Source of the DNA: an uncultured Lentisphaeria bacterium
GTDB lineage: Bacteria; Verrucomicrobiota; Lentisphaeria; Oligosphaerales; Oligosphaeraceae
Direction of reading: 5' to 3'
Assembly (NCBI GenBank): GCA_934661755.1
Contig: CAKUJM010000016.1
Location: 1 to 55,065, forward strand
Length of the DNA stretch: 55,065 bases
The notes below the pieces were generated by a model. It searched no databases, was not told where the DNA came from, and worked only from the letters and a program-made list of their open reading frames with translations. Positions 27,983-37,018 of this stretch are shown in pieces; the first letter of the stretch is position 1; every line of letters begins with the position of its first letter. A program made the position numbers and the translations under genes.

Positions 27983-28543
27983 TCAGCCCTGCAAATCATT
28001 GCCGCAGGAGAAGGCCTTGGCGACGACTTCGCCCATCAGGCGATAGACGTGTTGGCATGGATCGAAGCAGATCGGCTTCATCTTCGCGGCATCGGGCTTG
28101 CCGTCCGTAAGCGCGGATTCCTCTACGGCGCAATTGACGATGCGCCCCAGCACCTTGCAGTCCGTCTCGTCCATCGAGACCAGCTCGCATTCCAGCACCA
28201 GCGGCAGCTCCGACATCACCGGCGCATCGACGAAATGGCTTTTGATGGCGTGAAAGCCGCTTTTCGCCACCTTGTCCGACACGTCGTTCCCGCTGACAAT
28301 GCCCAGATAGTCGCAGGAGGCAACAGTTGCCGCCGTCCCGAAGGCGACCGTGAACGCCTTCCGGGCAGCAATGTTCGCCCAGGTACGGTGTTCGGTGGCG
28401 ATGCAGATGGTGATCTGGTCCTCCAGCGTGATTCCGCCCCAGGCGGCGCTCATCATGTCCGGCGTCCCGTCCCCGTTGTATGTGCCGATCATCAGCACCG
28501 GCATCGGAAACATCCAGTTCTTCACTCCAAAATTCTTCTTCAT
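27983..28543 (-). CDS. Flavin reductase family protein (FMN-binding split barrel)
   Basis: 186 residues. Fold and motifs of the flavin reductase-like FMN-binding family: the N-terminal PMPVLMIGTYNGDGTPDMMS strand and the GGITLEDQITICIA region. These proteins bind FMN and serve as NAD(P)H:flavin reductases or related oxidoreductases; the specific partner is unknown. A strong ribosome site (AAAGGAGGA) precedes the ATG at 28543. No neighbour explains its role. Confidence 0.88.
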   Translation of the reverse strand: MKKNFGVKNWMFPMPVLMIGTYNGDGTPDMMSAAWGGITLEDQITICIATEHRTWANIAARKAFTVAFGTAATVASCDYLGIVSGNDVSDKVAKSGFHAIKSHFVDAPVMSELPLVLECELVSMDETDCKVLGRIVNCAVEESALTDGKPDAAKMKPICFDPCQHVYRLMGEVVAKAFSCGNDLQG

Positions 28544-28579
28544 GACAGATGTCCTCCTTTGGTGGCTATTGGTACATTG

Positions 28580-28588
28580 AGTATATCA
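28580..28588 (-). promoter_or_regulatory. Extended -10 promoter for flavin reductase gene
   Basis: On the minus strand TGATATACT provides an extended -10 (TG-N-TATACT) about 37 nt upstream of the start codon, in an AT-rich patch. No convincing -35 box is seen. Confidence 0.35.
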
Positions 28589-28813
28589 TAAATTTACGGG
28601 ACGGCGGTGCGGACAAACAAAAAGACGCCACCGCTGGCATTACGGCTCAATACGGAAAAACCGCAAGACCGTATCCAGACGGCGACGTATATCATAAGAT
28701 ATCCTCTAAACAGTTTTTTTGCAAACCAGGTGGCTGAAGATTTCCGGACAGATGTGGGCATTGTGGGAGGCGATGGATTCCGGCGAATTGCCCGTGCGTC
28801 CGTGCCTGCCCGT

Positions 28814-29113
28814 TAAACGACCGCGCTCACGTTTTTACGACAAGAGAAGCCTCTCCCTGCAAGGGGAGGTGGCGCGACCGCGCCGGAGGGGTTACCGTCG
28901 GGCTTGACGTGCCGTGGTGCATGTATGTTAAACGACCGCGCTCACGTTTTTACGACAAGAGAAGCCTTCCCTGCAAGGGGAGGTGGCGCGACAGCGCCGG
29001 AGGGGTTGGCGTCGGGCTTGACGTGCGTCCATGCGTAGTTTGAAAAACGTGCTTTGTTGTAACAACATAATTGTCCAAGGCCGTCTCGCCCTTGCTACCC
29101 CGGGGGAGGCTGT
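28814..29113 (+). repeat. Modular palindromic repeat array 3 (A-A-B)
   Basis: Two A modules (about 28814-28927 and 28928-29036) and one B module (about 29037-29113) with TTTGTTGTAACAACATAATTG. Same orientation as arrays 1 and 2, but without module C. It lies in the 700-nt gap between the flavin reductase start and the uvrA 3' end. The rest of that gap (28589-28813) holds no gene that I can support. Confidence 0.85.
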
Positions 29114-29222
29114 GGGACGCCGTGACGATATGTATGGCAGGAGATCCCCGAGAGGATTCAACGTGCCATGGAGGTCTTGAATGCGAAGGCAGAGCATTGG
29201 GCGAATTTACGACACATCACGC

Positions 29223-29242
29223 CCGGCTTCACGGATTCAGGA
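29223..29242 (+). repeat. Solitary terminal arm of the cloverleaf-type element
   Basis: CCGGCTTCACGGATTCAGGA matches the right arm of the 120-130 bp element. No matching left arm or inner hairpins are seen nearby. It ends just before the uvrA stop codon. Confidence 0.5.
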
Positions 29243-29243
29243 A

Positions 29244-31733
29244 TCACAAATACTTTGCCGTGGTGCTTTCGGGTGCGTGTTTCACATCATCCAGGGTGCC
29301 GGAGGCCACGACCCGGCCACCTGCTTCCCCTCCGCCAGGGCCCATGTCGATGATGTAATCGGCGTTGCGGATCACGTCAAGATCATGTTCGATGATGATG
29401 ACTGTCGCGCCATTGGCAATGAGTTTTTGGAGCGTCTCCAGCAATATGCGCACGTCCAGGGGGTGCAATCCGATGGTCGGCTCGTCGAAGACGAACACGG
29501 CATCGCCTTGTGCCCTTCCCATTTCGCAGGAAAGTTTCAGCCGTTGTGCTTCGCCGCCTGACAGGCTGGGGGTTTCCTCGCCCAGCGTCAGGTATCCGAG
29601 TCCCAGATCGTGGAGGACCTTAAGGCGCTGATGAACGGTTTTCAGGTCTTTGCAAAACTCCATTGCGTGGGTGACGTCCATGTCCATGAGTTCAGGAAGC
29701 GAGTGGGCGACACCTGCCTTATTGGCGTAGCGGATGAGGTTTGCCGTCTTCGCGTAGCGTGCCCCGCGGCATTCGGTGCATGGGATATCAACGTCCGGCA
29801 GGAACTGCACATCGAGGCTGATCTGGCCTGTGCCATCGCAAACCGCGCAGCGCAGGCTGCCGGTATTGTAGGAGAAATCGCCGGCCTTGCAGCCGCGCGT
29901 CTTCGCGTCCTGCGTCTTGGCGAAGACCTTGCGGAGTTCATCGTGGACATTCGCGTAGGTGGCAACCGTGGAACGCACATTGATCCCGATGGGGGTGGCA
30001 TCGATGAGCTTCACCTGCCGTATCCCTTCAGCCTCGACGCGCAGCACATGTCCAGGAGGCGTCGTGCCGTTGATTTTCGCCAGCAGGCCCGGAACCAGGC
30101 TTTCCAGAATGAGGGTCGTCTTGCCCGAGCCGGAAACGCCGGTCACAACGGTCATGCGCCCCTTTGGGATATCAACATCCAGGGGTTTCACCGTGTGGAT
30201 CGCGCCGGCGGCAAGATGAATCCTCCCGAAGTCAAACAGTTCATTCTTCGGGGCATTCTTCCGGACTCTGACAGATTCCTTTCCGGCCAGGAACGGCGCA
30301 ATCAAGGATGCGCCATTTGCCTCAAGTTCAGCGAGTGTTCCTTCGGCGATGACGCGTCCGCCGTCCGCTCCGGCTTTCGGACCCATTTCGACAAAGCAGT
30401 CGGCTTCGCGCAGAATCATGGTGTCGTGGTCGACCAGAATCACGGAGTTGCCGTCTGCGACCAGGTCATGTATAACGCCTGTCAAGCCGACGATATTGGA
30501 TGGATGCAGTCCGATGCTTGGCTCATCCAGGACATACAGCACGCCGGTAGTGCGGTTGCGGATCGCCCGGGCAAGCTGCATCCGCTGGCGTTCCCCGGAG
30601 GAGAGCGTGGATGCCGCCCGGTCCAGCGCAAGATATCCCAATCCCAGATCCATCAGCCGATTTGCCGCGGAAAAGAAGGAATCGCAAATACTCTGCGCCA
30701 TCGGGCGCATCTCCGCGGGAAGCGAATCGGGAACGCCACGCACCCATCCGATCAAATCGGCCAGCGGCAGGCGACAGACCTCGTCCAGCGAGATGCCGCG
30801 CAATTTCGGGGCGCGCGCCGCCTCGGAAAACCTGGATCCACCGCAATCGGGGCAAACCTCCTCGCGCAGAAATCGCGCGATCCGCTTCATTCCGGCCTCG
30901 TCTTTGACCTTGGCAAGCGCATTTTCGACCGTGTGAATGGCGCTGTAGTAGGTGAAATCCAGCTCGCAGGCATCCTGCGAGTTCTTCGACCGGTAGAGAA
31001 TATGCTTCTTCACTGCCGGGCCGTCATAGACGATCTCCTTTTCCCCGGGTGTGAGGTCGCGGAACGGGATATTCGTGCGGACGCCCATCGCCCGGCAGAC
31101 ATCCACCATCAGCGACCACATGAGCGAGTTCCACGGCGCCACCGCGCCGTTTTCAATGGACAGGGATTCATCCGGGATCAGCGCCGCCCGGTTCACGGTA
31201 CGGACAATTCCGGTGCCATCGCATTTCCGGCAGGCTCCCTGGCTGTTGAAGGCGAGATCCTCCGCACCTGGCGCGTAGAACCTTGCTCCGCATTCCGGAC
31301 AAGTCAATTCCTGTTCAGCGGCCACCGCCAGAGTTGGCGCGTGGTAATGTCCATTGGGGCAGCGATGGCTCGCCAGCCTGGAGAACATGAGCCGCAGCGA
31401 GTTCAGCAATTCCGTGCCAGTGCCGAAGGTGCTGCGGATGCCGGGCACGCCCGGCCGCTGATGCAGCGCCAGCGCCGCTGGGACAAACAGCACCTCATCG
31501 ACTTGCGCCTTGACGGTTTGCGTCATGCGCCGCCGGGTATACGTTGAAAGCGACTCCAGGTACCGCCGCGATCCCTCGGCGTACAGCACCCCCAGCGCCA
31601 GCGACGACTTTCCCGATCCTGATACGCCGGCAATGCCCACAATCCTGTGCAGCGGGATCTCCACATCCACATTCTTGAGGTTGTGCACCCGTGCACCCCG
31701 CACAATGATCCTGTCGACACAAGGCGCATCCAT
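29244..31733 (-). CDS. Class II UvrA-like ABC ATPase (UvrA2)
   Basis: About 829 residues from the ATG at 31733; an in-frame ATG at 31757 is also possible. It has two ABC nucleotide-binding sites (GVSGSGKS near the N-terminus, GVSGSGKT in the second half), two UvrA signature regions (LSSGERQRMQLA, LSGGEAQRLKLS) and CxxC zinc motifs. The stretch that forms the UvrB-binding domain in canonical UvrA (about residues 117-250) is absent, which puts it with the shorter class II UvrA proteins. Some of these are linked to damage tolerance or resistance to DNA-binding drugs. A substitute for canonical UvrA is unlikely. Confidence 0.9.
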   Translation of the reverse strand: MDAPCVDRIIVRGARVHNLKNVDVEIPLHRIVGIAGVSGSGKSSLALGVLYAEGSRRYLESLSTYTRRRMTQTVKAQVDEVLFVPAALALHQRPGVPGIRSTFGTGTELLNSLRLMFSRLASHRCPNGHYHAPTLAVAAEQELTCPECGARFYAPGAEDLAFNSQGACRKCDGTGIVRTVNRAALIPDESLSIENGAVAPWNSLMWSLMVDVCRAMGVRTNIPFRDLTPGEKEIVYDGPAVKKHILYRSKNSQDACELDFTYYSAIHTVENALAKVKDEAGMKRIARFLREEVCPDCGGSRFSEAARAPKLRGISLDEVCRLPLADLIGWVRGVPDSLPAEMRPMAQSICDSFFSAANRLMDLGLGYLALDRAASTLSSGERQRMQLARAIRNRTTGVLYVLDEPSIGLHPSNIVGLTGVIHDLVADGNSVILVDHDTMILREADCFVEMGPKAGADGGRVIAEGTLAELEANGASLIAPFLAGKESVRVRKNAPKNELFDFGRIHLAAGAIHTVKPLDVDIPKGRMTVVTGVSGSGKTTLILESLVPGLLAKINGTTPPGHVLRVEAEGIRQVKLIDATPIGINVRSTVATYANVHDELRKVFAKTQDAKTRGCKAGDFSYNTGSLRCAVCDGTGQISLDVQFLPDVDIPCTECRGARYAKTANLIRYANKAGVAHSLPELMDMDVTHAMEFCKDLKTVHQRLKVLHDLGLGYLTLGEETPSLSGGEAQRLKLSCEMGRAQGDAVFVFDEPTIGLHPLDVRILLETLQKLIANGATVIIIEHDLDVIRNADYIIDMGPGGGEAGGRVVASGTLDDVKHAPESTTAKYL

Positions 31734-31927
31734 ACGGGCTATTGTACTCCTTGACATGCAAACGCCATGGGGGCAGCCATCCGGCAGCGGTGGCGGGCAT
31801 CCGTCATTGGCCGTGCGGAAGCCGTTGTGCGCAACAATGTCCGCCGGGCCGGGAAGGCAACCGCGGGACCGGCGCCTCCCCCGTCCCTCACCGTCCCTTC
31901 GCGGCCCTCCGCGGCCACCACACTGCG

Positions 31928-33046
31928 TTAGTGGTGTGAGAAGACGCGTTCGGGGGCGAAGAACATGGCCACCCCGAGTTCGTTGGCGCGTTTAATGACT
32001 TCGTAGTCCTTGATTGAGCCGGCCGGGGCGATAATTGCGGTGATTCCGGCCTTGGCCGCGACCTCGACGCCATCGGGGAAGGGGAAGAATCCGTCGGAGG
32101 CCATCACCGCATCCTGGATGTTTTCCTTGCCCTCGTATTTCTGGGCGAATTTTTCAATTGCCTGTTCGACGGCTCCGACGCGATCCTGTTCGCCGGTTCC
32201 CACGCACAGCGTGCCGCCGTTCTTGACGATCACCACGCCATTGGAGCGCACATTGATATTGATATACCATGCGGTGAGCAGGTCGCGCTTCTGGCTTTCG
32301 CTGGCCTCTACGGTGCTTTCGACATGGCCGTTGAGCTTGCTGTCGGCCGCCGCGGGCTTCAGGTCGGCCACGCTGCGCAGGTTGGTCAGCAGCGGTTCGG
32401 AGACCACGACCGTTCCGTCGGCCAGTGTCTTGAAGGTATGGCAGGAGCTGACATCGTCTCCGGTGAATTTGGGGAGCAATGACAGGTCGCCGCATTTAAG
32501 GATGCGTACATGCCGGTTGAGTTTGGCTTCAGGATTGCAGAACACCGCCACGGCGTCATCATCGTAATCCGGCGCCACCACGCATTCGACGAAGGTGCTC
32601 ATGATTTCTTCAGCGGTATCCTTGTCGACCCGGACATTGAATGCGATCACCGATCCGAAGTGTGCGCGCGGATCGCATTCGCGGGCCTTGATGTACACTG
32701 CCTTGAGCGGCTCGCCGGGGGCGGCATATGCCGCGCCGCAGGGATTGACATGCTTCATGCATGCGCAAGCCGGCTCGGAGAAGTACTTCACGATATTGAG
32801 CGAGTAGCTGATGTCTTCCAGGTTGGTCTGGGACAGGCCGTTCTTGCCGTTCTTGATCACCTGCATGTCCCCGATCACGCTGGCGGCCGCACGGACCGGC
32901 TTGTAGTATGCCGCCGGCTGGTGGGGGTTGGTACCGTAGCGCAGGTCATCGACCTTGACATACTGGACGCCGAAGAAGTCGGTCTGCGTCGGGAAGTCGC
33001 CCTTGTTCTGGGTGAGGTAGCTTTGGCGGTTGAGTTTTTCGTCCAT
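31928..33046 (-). CDS. Stand-alone AICAR transformylase (PurH C-terminal domain type)
   Basis: 372 residues covering only the AICARFT domain of PurH, which formylates AICAR to FAICAR with 10-formyl-tetrahydrofolate in purine synthesis. The catalytic Lys-His pair is at 98-99 (MKHVNPCG). The N-terminal IMP cyclohydrolase domain of bifunctional PurH (about 200 residues) is missing, and the preceding DNA holds hisS, not a cyclohydrolase gene. The last step to IMP must therefore be done by a protein encoded elsewhere. The frame is intact, so this is a natural single-domain form rather than a broken gene. Confidence 0.9.
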   Translation of the reverse strand: MDEKLNRQSYLTQNKGDFPTQTDFFGVQYVKVDDLRYGTNPHQPAAYYKPVRAAASVIGDMQVIKNGKNGLSQTNLEDISYSLNIVKYFSEPACACMKHVNPCGAAYAAPGEPLKAVYIKARECDPRAHFGSVIAFNVRVDKDTAEEIMSTFVECVVAPDYDDDAVAVFCNPEAKLNRHVRILKCGDLSLLPKFTGDDVSSCHTFKTLADGTVVVSEPLLTNLRSVADLKPAAADSKLNGHVESTVEASESQKRDLLTAWYININVRSNGVVIVKNGGTLCVGTGEQDRVGAVEQAIEKFAQKYEGKENIQDAVMASDGFFPFPDGVEVAAKAGITAIIAPAGSIKDYEVIKRANELGVAMFFAPERVFSHH

Positions 33047-33078
33047 GGTGGTGTTTTTTTTGCTGGCGGTGGTTGAGG

Positions 33079-34344
33079 TCAGAATTGTGCGGCGACCCAG
33101 TTTGCCGCCTCGCTTTGGGCGACGAGTTGTTGTTCGCAGCTGGCCATGTTTTTCACGGTGACGGCGTTTTGCGACAATTCGTTTTCGCCCAGGATCAGCA
33201 ATGCCCGGGCTCCGGCGCGGTTGGCGCTGCGCAGCTGTCCCTTCATGGAGCGTCCGGAGAAGTCCACATGGACTCGTCCGCCGATGGCCTTGGCGCGCAA
33301 GCCGGCGGCCAGATGGAGGGCGACCGCGATGGCGTCGTCGCCAAAAGCGGCGATATAGGTATCGGCGGCGGGCGGCAATTCCGCCTTATGGCCGAGGGCT
33401 TCCGAGGCGATGAGCAGCCGTTCCATTCCGGCGGCGAAGCCGATGCCCTCGATCGGGTGTCCGGCGCCCGGCAGGGTGAGCTGATATCGTCCGCCGCCGG
33501 CCAGTGCGTCCTGGGCTCCCAGTGCGCCGTGGGTCACCTCGAAGACGGTGTGGACATAGTAGTCCAGTCCGCGCACCAGCCGCGGCGCCAGTTCGTAGTC
33601 GATGCCCATGGCATCCAGTCCCCGGCAGACATTGCGGAAGAATTCCTTGCTGTCATCGCCCATCAGGTCGACGATTTTCGGTGCGCCGACGGCGATTTCG
33701 TGGCAGCACGGCTGCTTGCAGTCGAGCATTCTCCAGACATTGCTTTCGAATCGCCGGCGGCAATCCTCGCACATCTGGTCCAGGCGTGGCTGGAAGTACT
33801 CGCGCAGTGCGGAAGTGACTGCCGGGCGGTCTTCCGGCAGTCCGCGGGAGTTGATCATCACATGTGCGCCCTCCAGCCCCAGCTCCGCCAGGAAATGGGT
33901 GAGCATGGCAATCACTTCGGCATCCATCCAGGGCGAATTGCATCCGACCGCCTCGCATCCGACCTGGTGGAACTGGCGTCGTCGTCCGGCCGCCGGTCGT
34001 TCGCCGCGGAACATCGGCCCCATGTAGAAGACCCGGCATTCCTCGCCGGTGTTCAGTCCGTGGTTGGCGATGGCGCGCATCACTCCGGCCGTGCCTTCGG
34101 GGCGCAGCGTCAGCGAACGGCCGCCGCGATCCTGGAAGGTGTACATTTCCTTTTGCACGACGTCGGTCTCCGTGCCCAGATTGCGTACGAACACTTCGGT
34201 GCGCTCGAATATCGGCGTGCGCAATTCCGAGTATCCGTAGCGGCTGAAGGTATTTCGCGCCTTCTCTTCCAATTGACGCCATTCGATGACCTCTGGTTCC
34301 CAGAGGTCGGAGGTGCCGGGAAGCGGTTCTGTGGCTCCTGCCAT
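33079..34344 (-). CDS. hisS: Histidyl-tRNA synthetase
   Basis: 421 residues, the normal length, class II aminoacyl-tRNA synthetase that charges tRNA-His. Motif 2 region (FYMGPMFRGERPAAG) and the histidine-specific motif LVRGLDYY are present, followed by the anticodon-binding domain. The start is set at the ATG at 34344, preceded by CAGGAG 12 nt upstream. The frame stays open through ATGs at 34407 and 34452, but both lie inside a repeat element and their added residues repeat those found at other copies. purH follows after 32 nt. Confidence 0.94.
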   Translation of the reverse strand: MAGATEPLPGTSDLWEPEVIEWRQLEEKARNTFSRYGYSELRTPIFERTEVFVRNLGTETDVVQKEMYTFQDRGGRSLTLRPEGTAGVMRAIANHGLNTGEECRVFYMGPMFRGERPAAGRRRQFHQVGCEAVGCNSPWMDAEVIAMLTHFLAELGLEGAHVMINSRGLPEDRPAVTSALREYFQPRLDQMCEDCRRRFESNVWRMLDCKQPCCHEIAVGAPKIVDLMGDDSKEFFRNVCRGLDAMGIDYELAPRLVRGLDYYVHTVFEVTHGALGAQDALAGGGRYQLTLPGAGHPIEGIGFAAGMERLLIASEALGHKAELPPAADTYIAAFGDDAIAVALHLAAGLRAKAIGGRVHVDFSGRSMKGQLRSANRAGARALLILGENELSQNAVTVKNMASCEQQLVAQSEAANWVAAQF

Positions 34345-34372
34345 AACGGGTTGCTGCTCCTGAAAGTTGGTT

Positions 34373-34498
34373 TCCTGGGGTTCGTGGAGTTGGCGCTTTT
34401 GCGCCATGATTTCGTCATTTTCCGGTCGCGTACTCCCGGTACGCTCCCTCAAAATTCCTCATTCTGACGCAAAACCACCCAGCCTCACGGAACCAGGA
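34373..34498 (+). repeat. Cloverleaf-type inverted-repeat element upstream of hisS
   Basis: Left arm TCCTGGGGTTCGTGGAGTTGG (34373-34393) and right arm CCCAGCCTCACGGAACCAGGA (34478-34498). Inside are a TGGCGC/GCGCCA hairpin and GCGTAC-TCCCG-GTACGC. It ends 28 nt upstream of the hisS start. Confidence 0.75.
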
Positions 34499-34501
34499 TG
34501 G

Positions 34502-34524
34502 TTTGAAAAAAAAGCCAAAGCTGG
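34502..34524 (-). terminator. Rho-independent terminator candidate between comF and hisS
   Basis: On the minus strand AGCCA-GCTT-TGGCT (5-bp stem, 4-nt loop) runs directly into eight or more T residues. It lies about 280 nt beyond the comF stop codon and just before the repeat element that precedes hisS, so it would end transcripts of the era-comF group. Confidence 0.55.
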
Positions 34525-34799
34525 CTGCGGGCGCGGTGGCGGGGCGTTCCGGGCGGAATGCGGGGGTGCGCGGCTTCTCCGGTGCGTCCCGGTGGCTCGA
34601 GGTCCCGCAAGCGTCGGCGTTTTTTTGTGGCTTCGCGGATGATGGCGCCGGCGTCTCCCGCATCGGGGGGGGAGGGATATCATCCGTGGCGCGGTGCAAC
34701 CGCGGCATTTGGGGATTCCAGCCATCCCTCCGGGCGGACGCCTTAATATACCGCAGCGGCACGGCACGGCCGCGATGGCGCTGCCGTCGGTGCTGGCCG
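34525..34799. other. Non-coding stretch beyond comF
   Basis: The open frames here are proline/arginine-rich with no recognisable domain or ribosome site. A run of seven T (about 34620-34626) and eight G (about 34666-34673) are visible. I see no gene or repeat module in it. Confidence 0.5.
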
Positions 34800-35522
34800 T
34801 CAAGCCCGCGCCACGGTGATTACGGAAATTTCGGCGGCTCCGCCCTCGGCCAGCGCATCCGCGGCGGCGGTCAGGGTGGAGCCGGTGGTATAGACATCAT
34901 CCACCAGCAACACGGCCTTTCCCCGGATGGCACGGCTGCTTTTTACCGTGAAGCCGCCGCGGAGGTTTTTGAGCCGCTGGCTGGCGTCAAGGTGTGCCTG
35001 GTGGCCGGTGCGGCGGGTGCGCCGGAGGGCGTCCTGGCATTCCAGATGCAGTGCGGCGGCTATTTCGCTGCCGAGCAGTTCGGCCTGATTGAAGCCGCGG
35101 GTGATCCTGCGGGTCCAGTGCAGGGGGATGGGCACCACGACCTGCGGACGGGCGGGGGCGCCATATTCCATCCAGGCCCGTGCCATTGCCGTGCCCAGAT
35201 ATGGCGCCAGGTCGATGCGGCGGTTGTATTTGAAATTGCGCACCAGCATTCCGCCGGGGCCGTCGTAGGGGAATACCGACACTCCGCGGAACCATGGCTT
35301 GGGGTACCGAACGCAGTCGCGGCAGCACTCCACCATCGTGTCGTTGAGGCCGCCGCAGATCTGGCAGCGGCGGCTTTTCGCCGGGAATGGCGTGATCCGC
35401 CGGGTGCATTGCGGACACAGCGTCCTGCCGTCGTCGGCCGCCAGGGCCATCCGGCATGCGGGGCAAAGCGGCGGCGACAGGAACTCATCGAGGGCATGCA
35501 GCACGTCAGCGGCGAACATCAT
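34800..35522 (-). CDS. comF: ComF family phosphoribosyltransferase-like protein
   Basis: 240 residues. The N-terminus has a four-cysteine zinc-finger-like pair (CPAC ... CPQC) and a further CQIC ... CRDC. The C-terminal half is a phosphoribosyltransferase fold with the PRPP loop VLLVDDVYTTGSTL. ComF proteins take part in natural transformation, probably with DprA on incoming single-stranded DNA. The ATG overlaps the era stop (ATGA), so it is the second gene of an era-comF unit. Confidence 0.9.
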   Translation of the reverse strand: MMFAADVLHALDEFLSPPLCPACRMALAADDGRTLCPQCTRRITPFPAKSRRCQICGGLNDTMVECCRDCVRYPKPWFRGVSVFPYDGPGGMLVRNFKYNRRIDLAPYLGTAMARAWMEYGAPARPQVVVPIPLHWTRRITRGFNQAELLGSEIAAALHLECQDALRRTRRTGHQAHLDASQRLKNLRGGFTVKSSRAIRGKAVLLVDDVYTTGSTLTAAADALAEGGAAEISVITVARA

Positions 35523-36412
35523 TCATCGATCAGCTTCAGTTCCTTGAGGAATTGCCGGCGTTTGCGCCAGTTGGGGACGACTTTGATGAAGAGCTCCAGC
35601 TCGATCCGCCGGCCATCGCAGAGTCCGGCGATCTTCTGGGCGGCGGCGTGGCGGATTGCCTTTATCATCCGGCCGCCCTGGCCAATCAGGATGGGCTTGT
35701 GGGCCTCGCGTTCGAGGCAGAGCGTCGACTGGATGGCGACCCGGCGGTCATCGGCGTTCCAGGCGTCGACGACTACGGCGATGCCATGGGGGATTTCATT
35801 GCGCAGCTTTTCCAGCAGGGTCTCGCGGATGAGTTCGGCGGCGATGTCGCGTTCGTAGGCGGTGGTGACATCCTCGGGGTCGTAGAGGAACAGATCGACC
35901 GGCAGAAGCCGCTTGAGCCGTTCAATCAGCCGTGCCGCGCTTTCCGGGCTGGTCGCCGTCATGGGCAGCGGCTCGAAATCCGGCAGGTACTGTCGATAGA
36001 ATTCCCGGCTGGCGTCCTGCTGTTCCGGAGTGCTCAGGTCGCTTTTGTTGAAGACCACGACCACGGGCTTGCCGCATTTGGCGGCCATTTGTGCCGCCAT
36101 GCCATCCTCTTCGCCGGGGGCGCGGGTGGGATCGACCAGGCAGACCACCACATCGGCGTCTTCCAGCACTCGCCGCACGGAGGCGTCCATGGCTTCGTCG
36201 ATGGCGATATGGCCGGGATGGACGCCGGGGGCGTCGAGGAACACCAGCTGGGAGTCGTCATCGCTATAGATTCCCAGCATGGATCTCCGGGTAGTCTGGG
36301 GTTTGCTGGAGACGGCGGCGATATGGCAATCCAGGATGGTGTTCAGGAAGGTCGATTTGCCGGTGTTTGGCCGGCCGAGCAGGGCGACATAGCCGGTATG
36401 GCCGCGTCGCAT
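35519..36412 (-). CDS. era: GTPase Era
   Basis: 297 residues. Era binds the 3' end of 16S rRNA during small-subunit maturation. G1 is GRPNTGKS (13-20), G3 DAPGVH and G4 NKSD. The C-terminal KH domain has the IGQGGRMIK loop. The ATG at 36412 is chosen because AGGAAAG lies at a proper distance upstream; an in-frame ATG at 36448 lacks one. The next gene upstream (LysM protein) ends about 45 nt away and comF overlaps the end. Confidence 0.94.
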   Translation of the reverse strand: MRRGHTGYVALLGRPNTGKSTFLNTILDCHIAAVSSKPQTTRRSMLGIYSDDDSQLVFLDAPGVHPGHIAIDEAMDASVRRVLEDADVVVCLVDPTRAPGEEDGMAAQMAAKCGKPVVVVFNKSDLSTPEQQDASREFYRQYLPDFEPLPMTATSPESAARLIERLKRLLPVDLFLYDPEDVTTAYERDIAAELIRETLLEKLRNEIPHGIAVVVDAWNADDRRVAIQSTLCLEREAHKPILIGQGGRMIKAIRHAAAQKIAGLCDGRRIELELFIKVVPNWRKRRQFLKELKLIDE

Positions 36413-36456
36413 CGGGCTTTCCTGCGTGGGGTTGGCGGAATCTTGCATGGCGGCGG

Positions 36457-37011
36457 CTATTTTTTGACCGGTATTTTGAGTTTCTGGCCCACCCGGAGGT
36501 GGTCGGCGTCCTTCATGCCGTTGAGGTCCATGATCGACTGCATGGAGACGCCGGCGGCACGGGCGATTTTGCCGAGGGTGTCTCCGGGTTGCACCGGCAG
36601 TTCGATATACTCGCCGGATGGTGCCGGTGGCTGCGGCTGCCGCATGGTGTTGCGGATATCCCGGGAGAGGCCGGCGATTTCCGCCTGGCGTTGCCGCTGG
36701 TCGGCCTCGAGGCCTTTTTGAAGCCTTGCGAATCTGGAGTCGACCTGGCGGCTGGCGTCCTGCATGGCGGTGGCCATGGCCGCCAGCTGTTCTTCGAGCT
36801 GCCGCAGCCGCCGGTCGCGCTCCTGCAGCTGGTCCTCCAGACTTTCGATCCGGGCGTTGAGCTGGACAATCCGGTCGTTGGCGCTGTCGAGGTCGGAGCG
36901 CATGCCGGCCACCGTGTTCATCATTCGCTGCAACTGTGGATTGCCGCCGGCCTGGGCGAATGACGTGGCGGCGCACGCCAGCAGCATGGTGAAGGCAAGG
37001 CAAGATTTCAT
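36457..37011 (-). CDS. Secreted coiled-coil LysM protein
   Basis: 184 residues. Signal peptide (SCLAFTMLLACAATSFAQA), then a predicted coiled coil (about 28-120, rich in Leu/Gln/Glu/Arg heptads), a Pro-rich linker and a C-terminal LysM domain (about 138-182, VQPGDTLGKIARAAG). It should bind peptidoglycan in the periplasm. The arrangement resembles YbgF/CpoB-type or NlpD-like envelope proteins without their catalytic domains. A run of 13 G on the plus strand lies just upstream of the start (37019-37031), in the place where a ribosome site would be. Confidence 0.85.
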   Translation of the reverse strand: MKSCLAFTMLLACAATSFAQAGGNPQLQRMMNTVAGMRSDLDSANDRIVQLNARIESLEDQLQERDRRLRQLEEQLAAMATAMQDASRQVDSRFARLQKGLEADQRQRQAEIAGLSRDIRNTMRQPQPPAPSGEYIELPVQPGDTLGKIARAAGVSMQSIMDLNGMKDADHLRVGQKLKIPVKK

Positions 37012-37018
37012 GATGGGT

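Noticed and set aside
34503..35858. A 451-codon plus-strand open frame opposite comF and era
   Set aside because: No motif; comF and era on the other strand are unambiguous.
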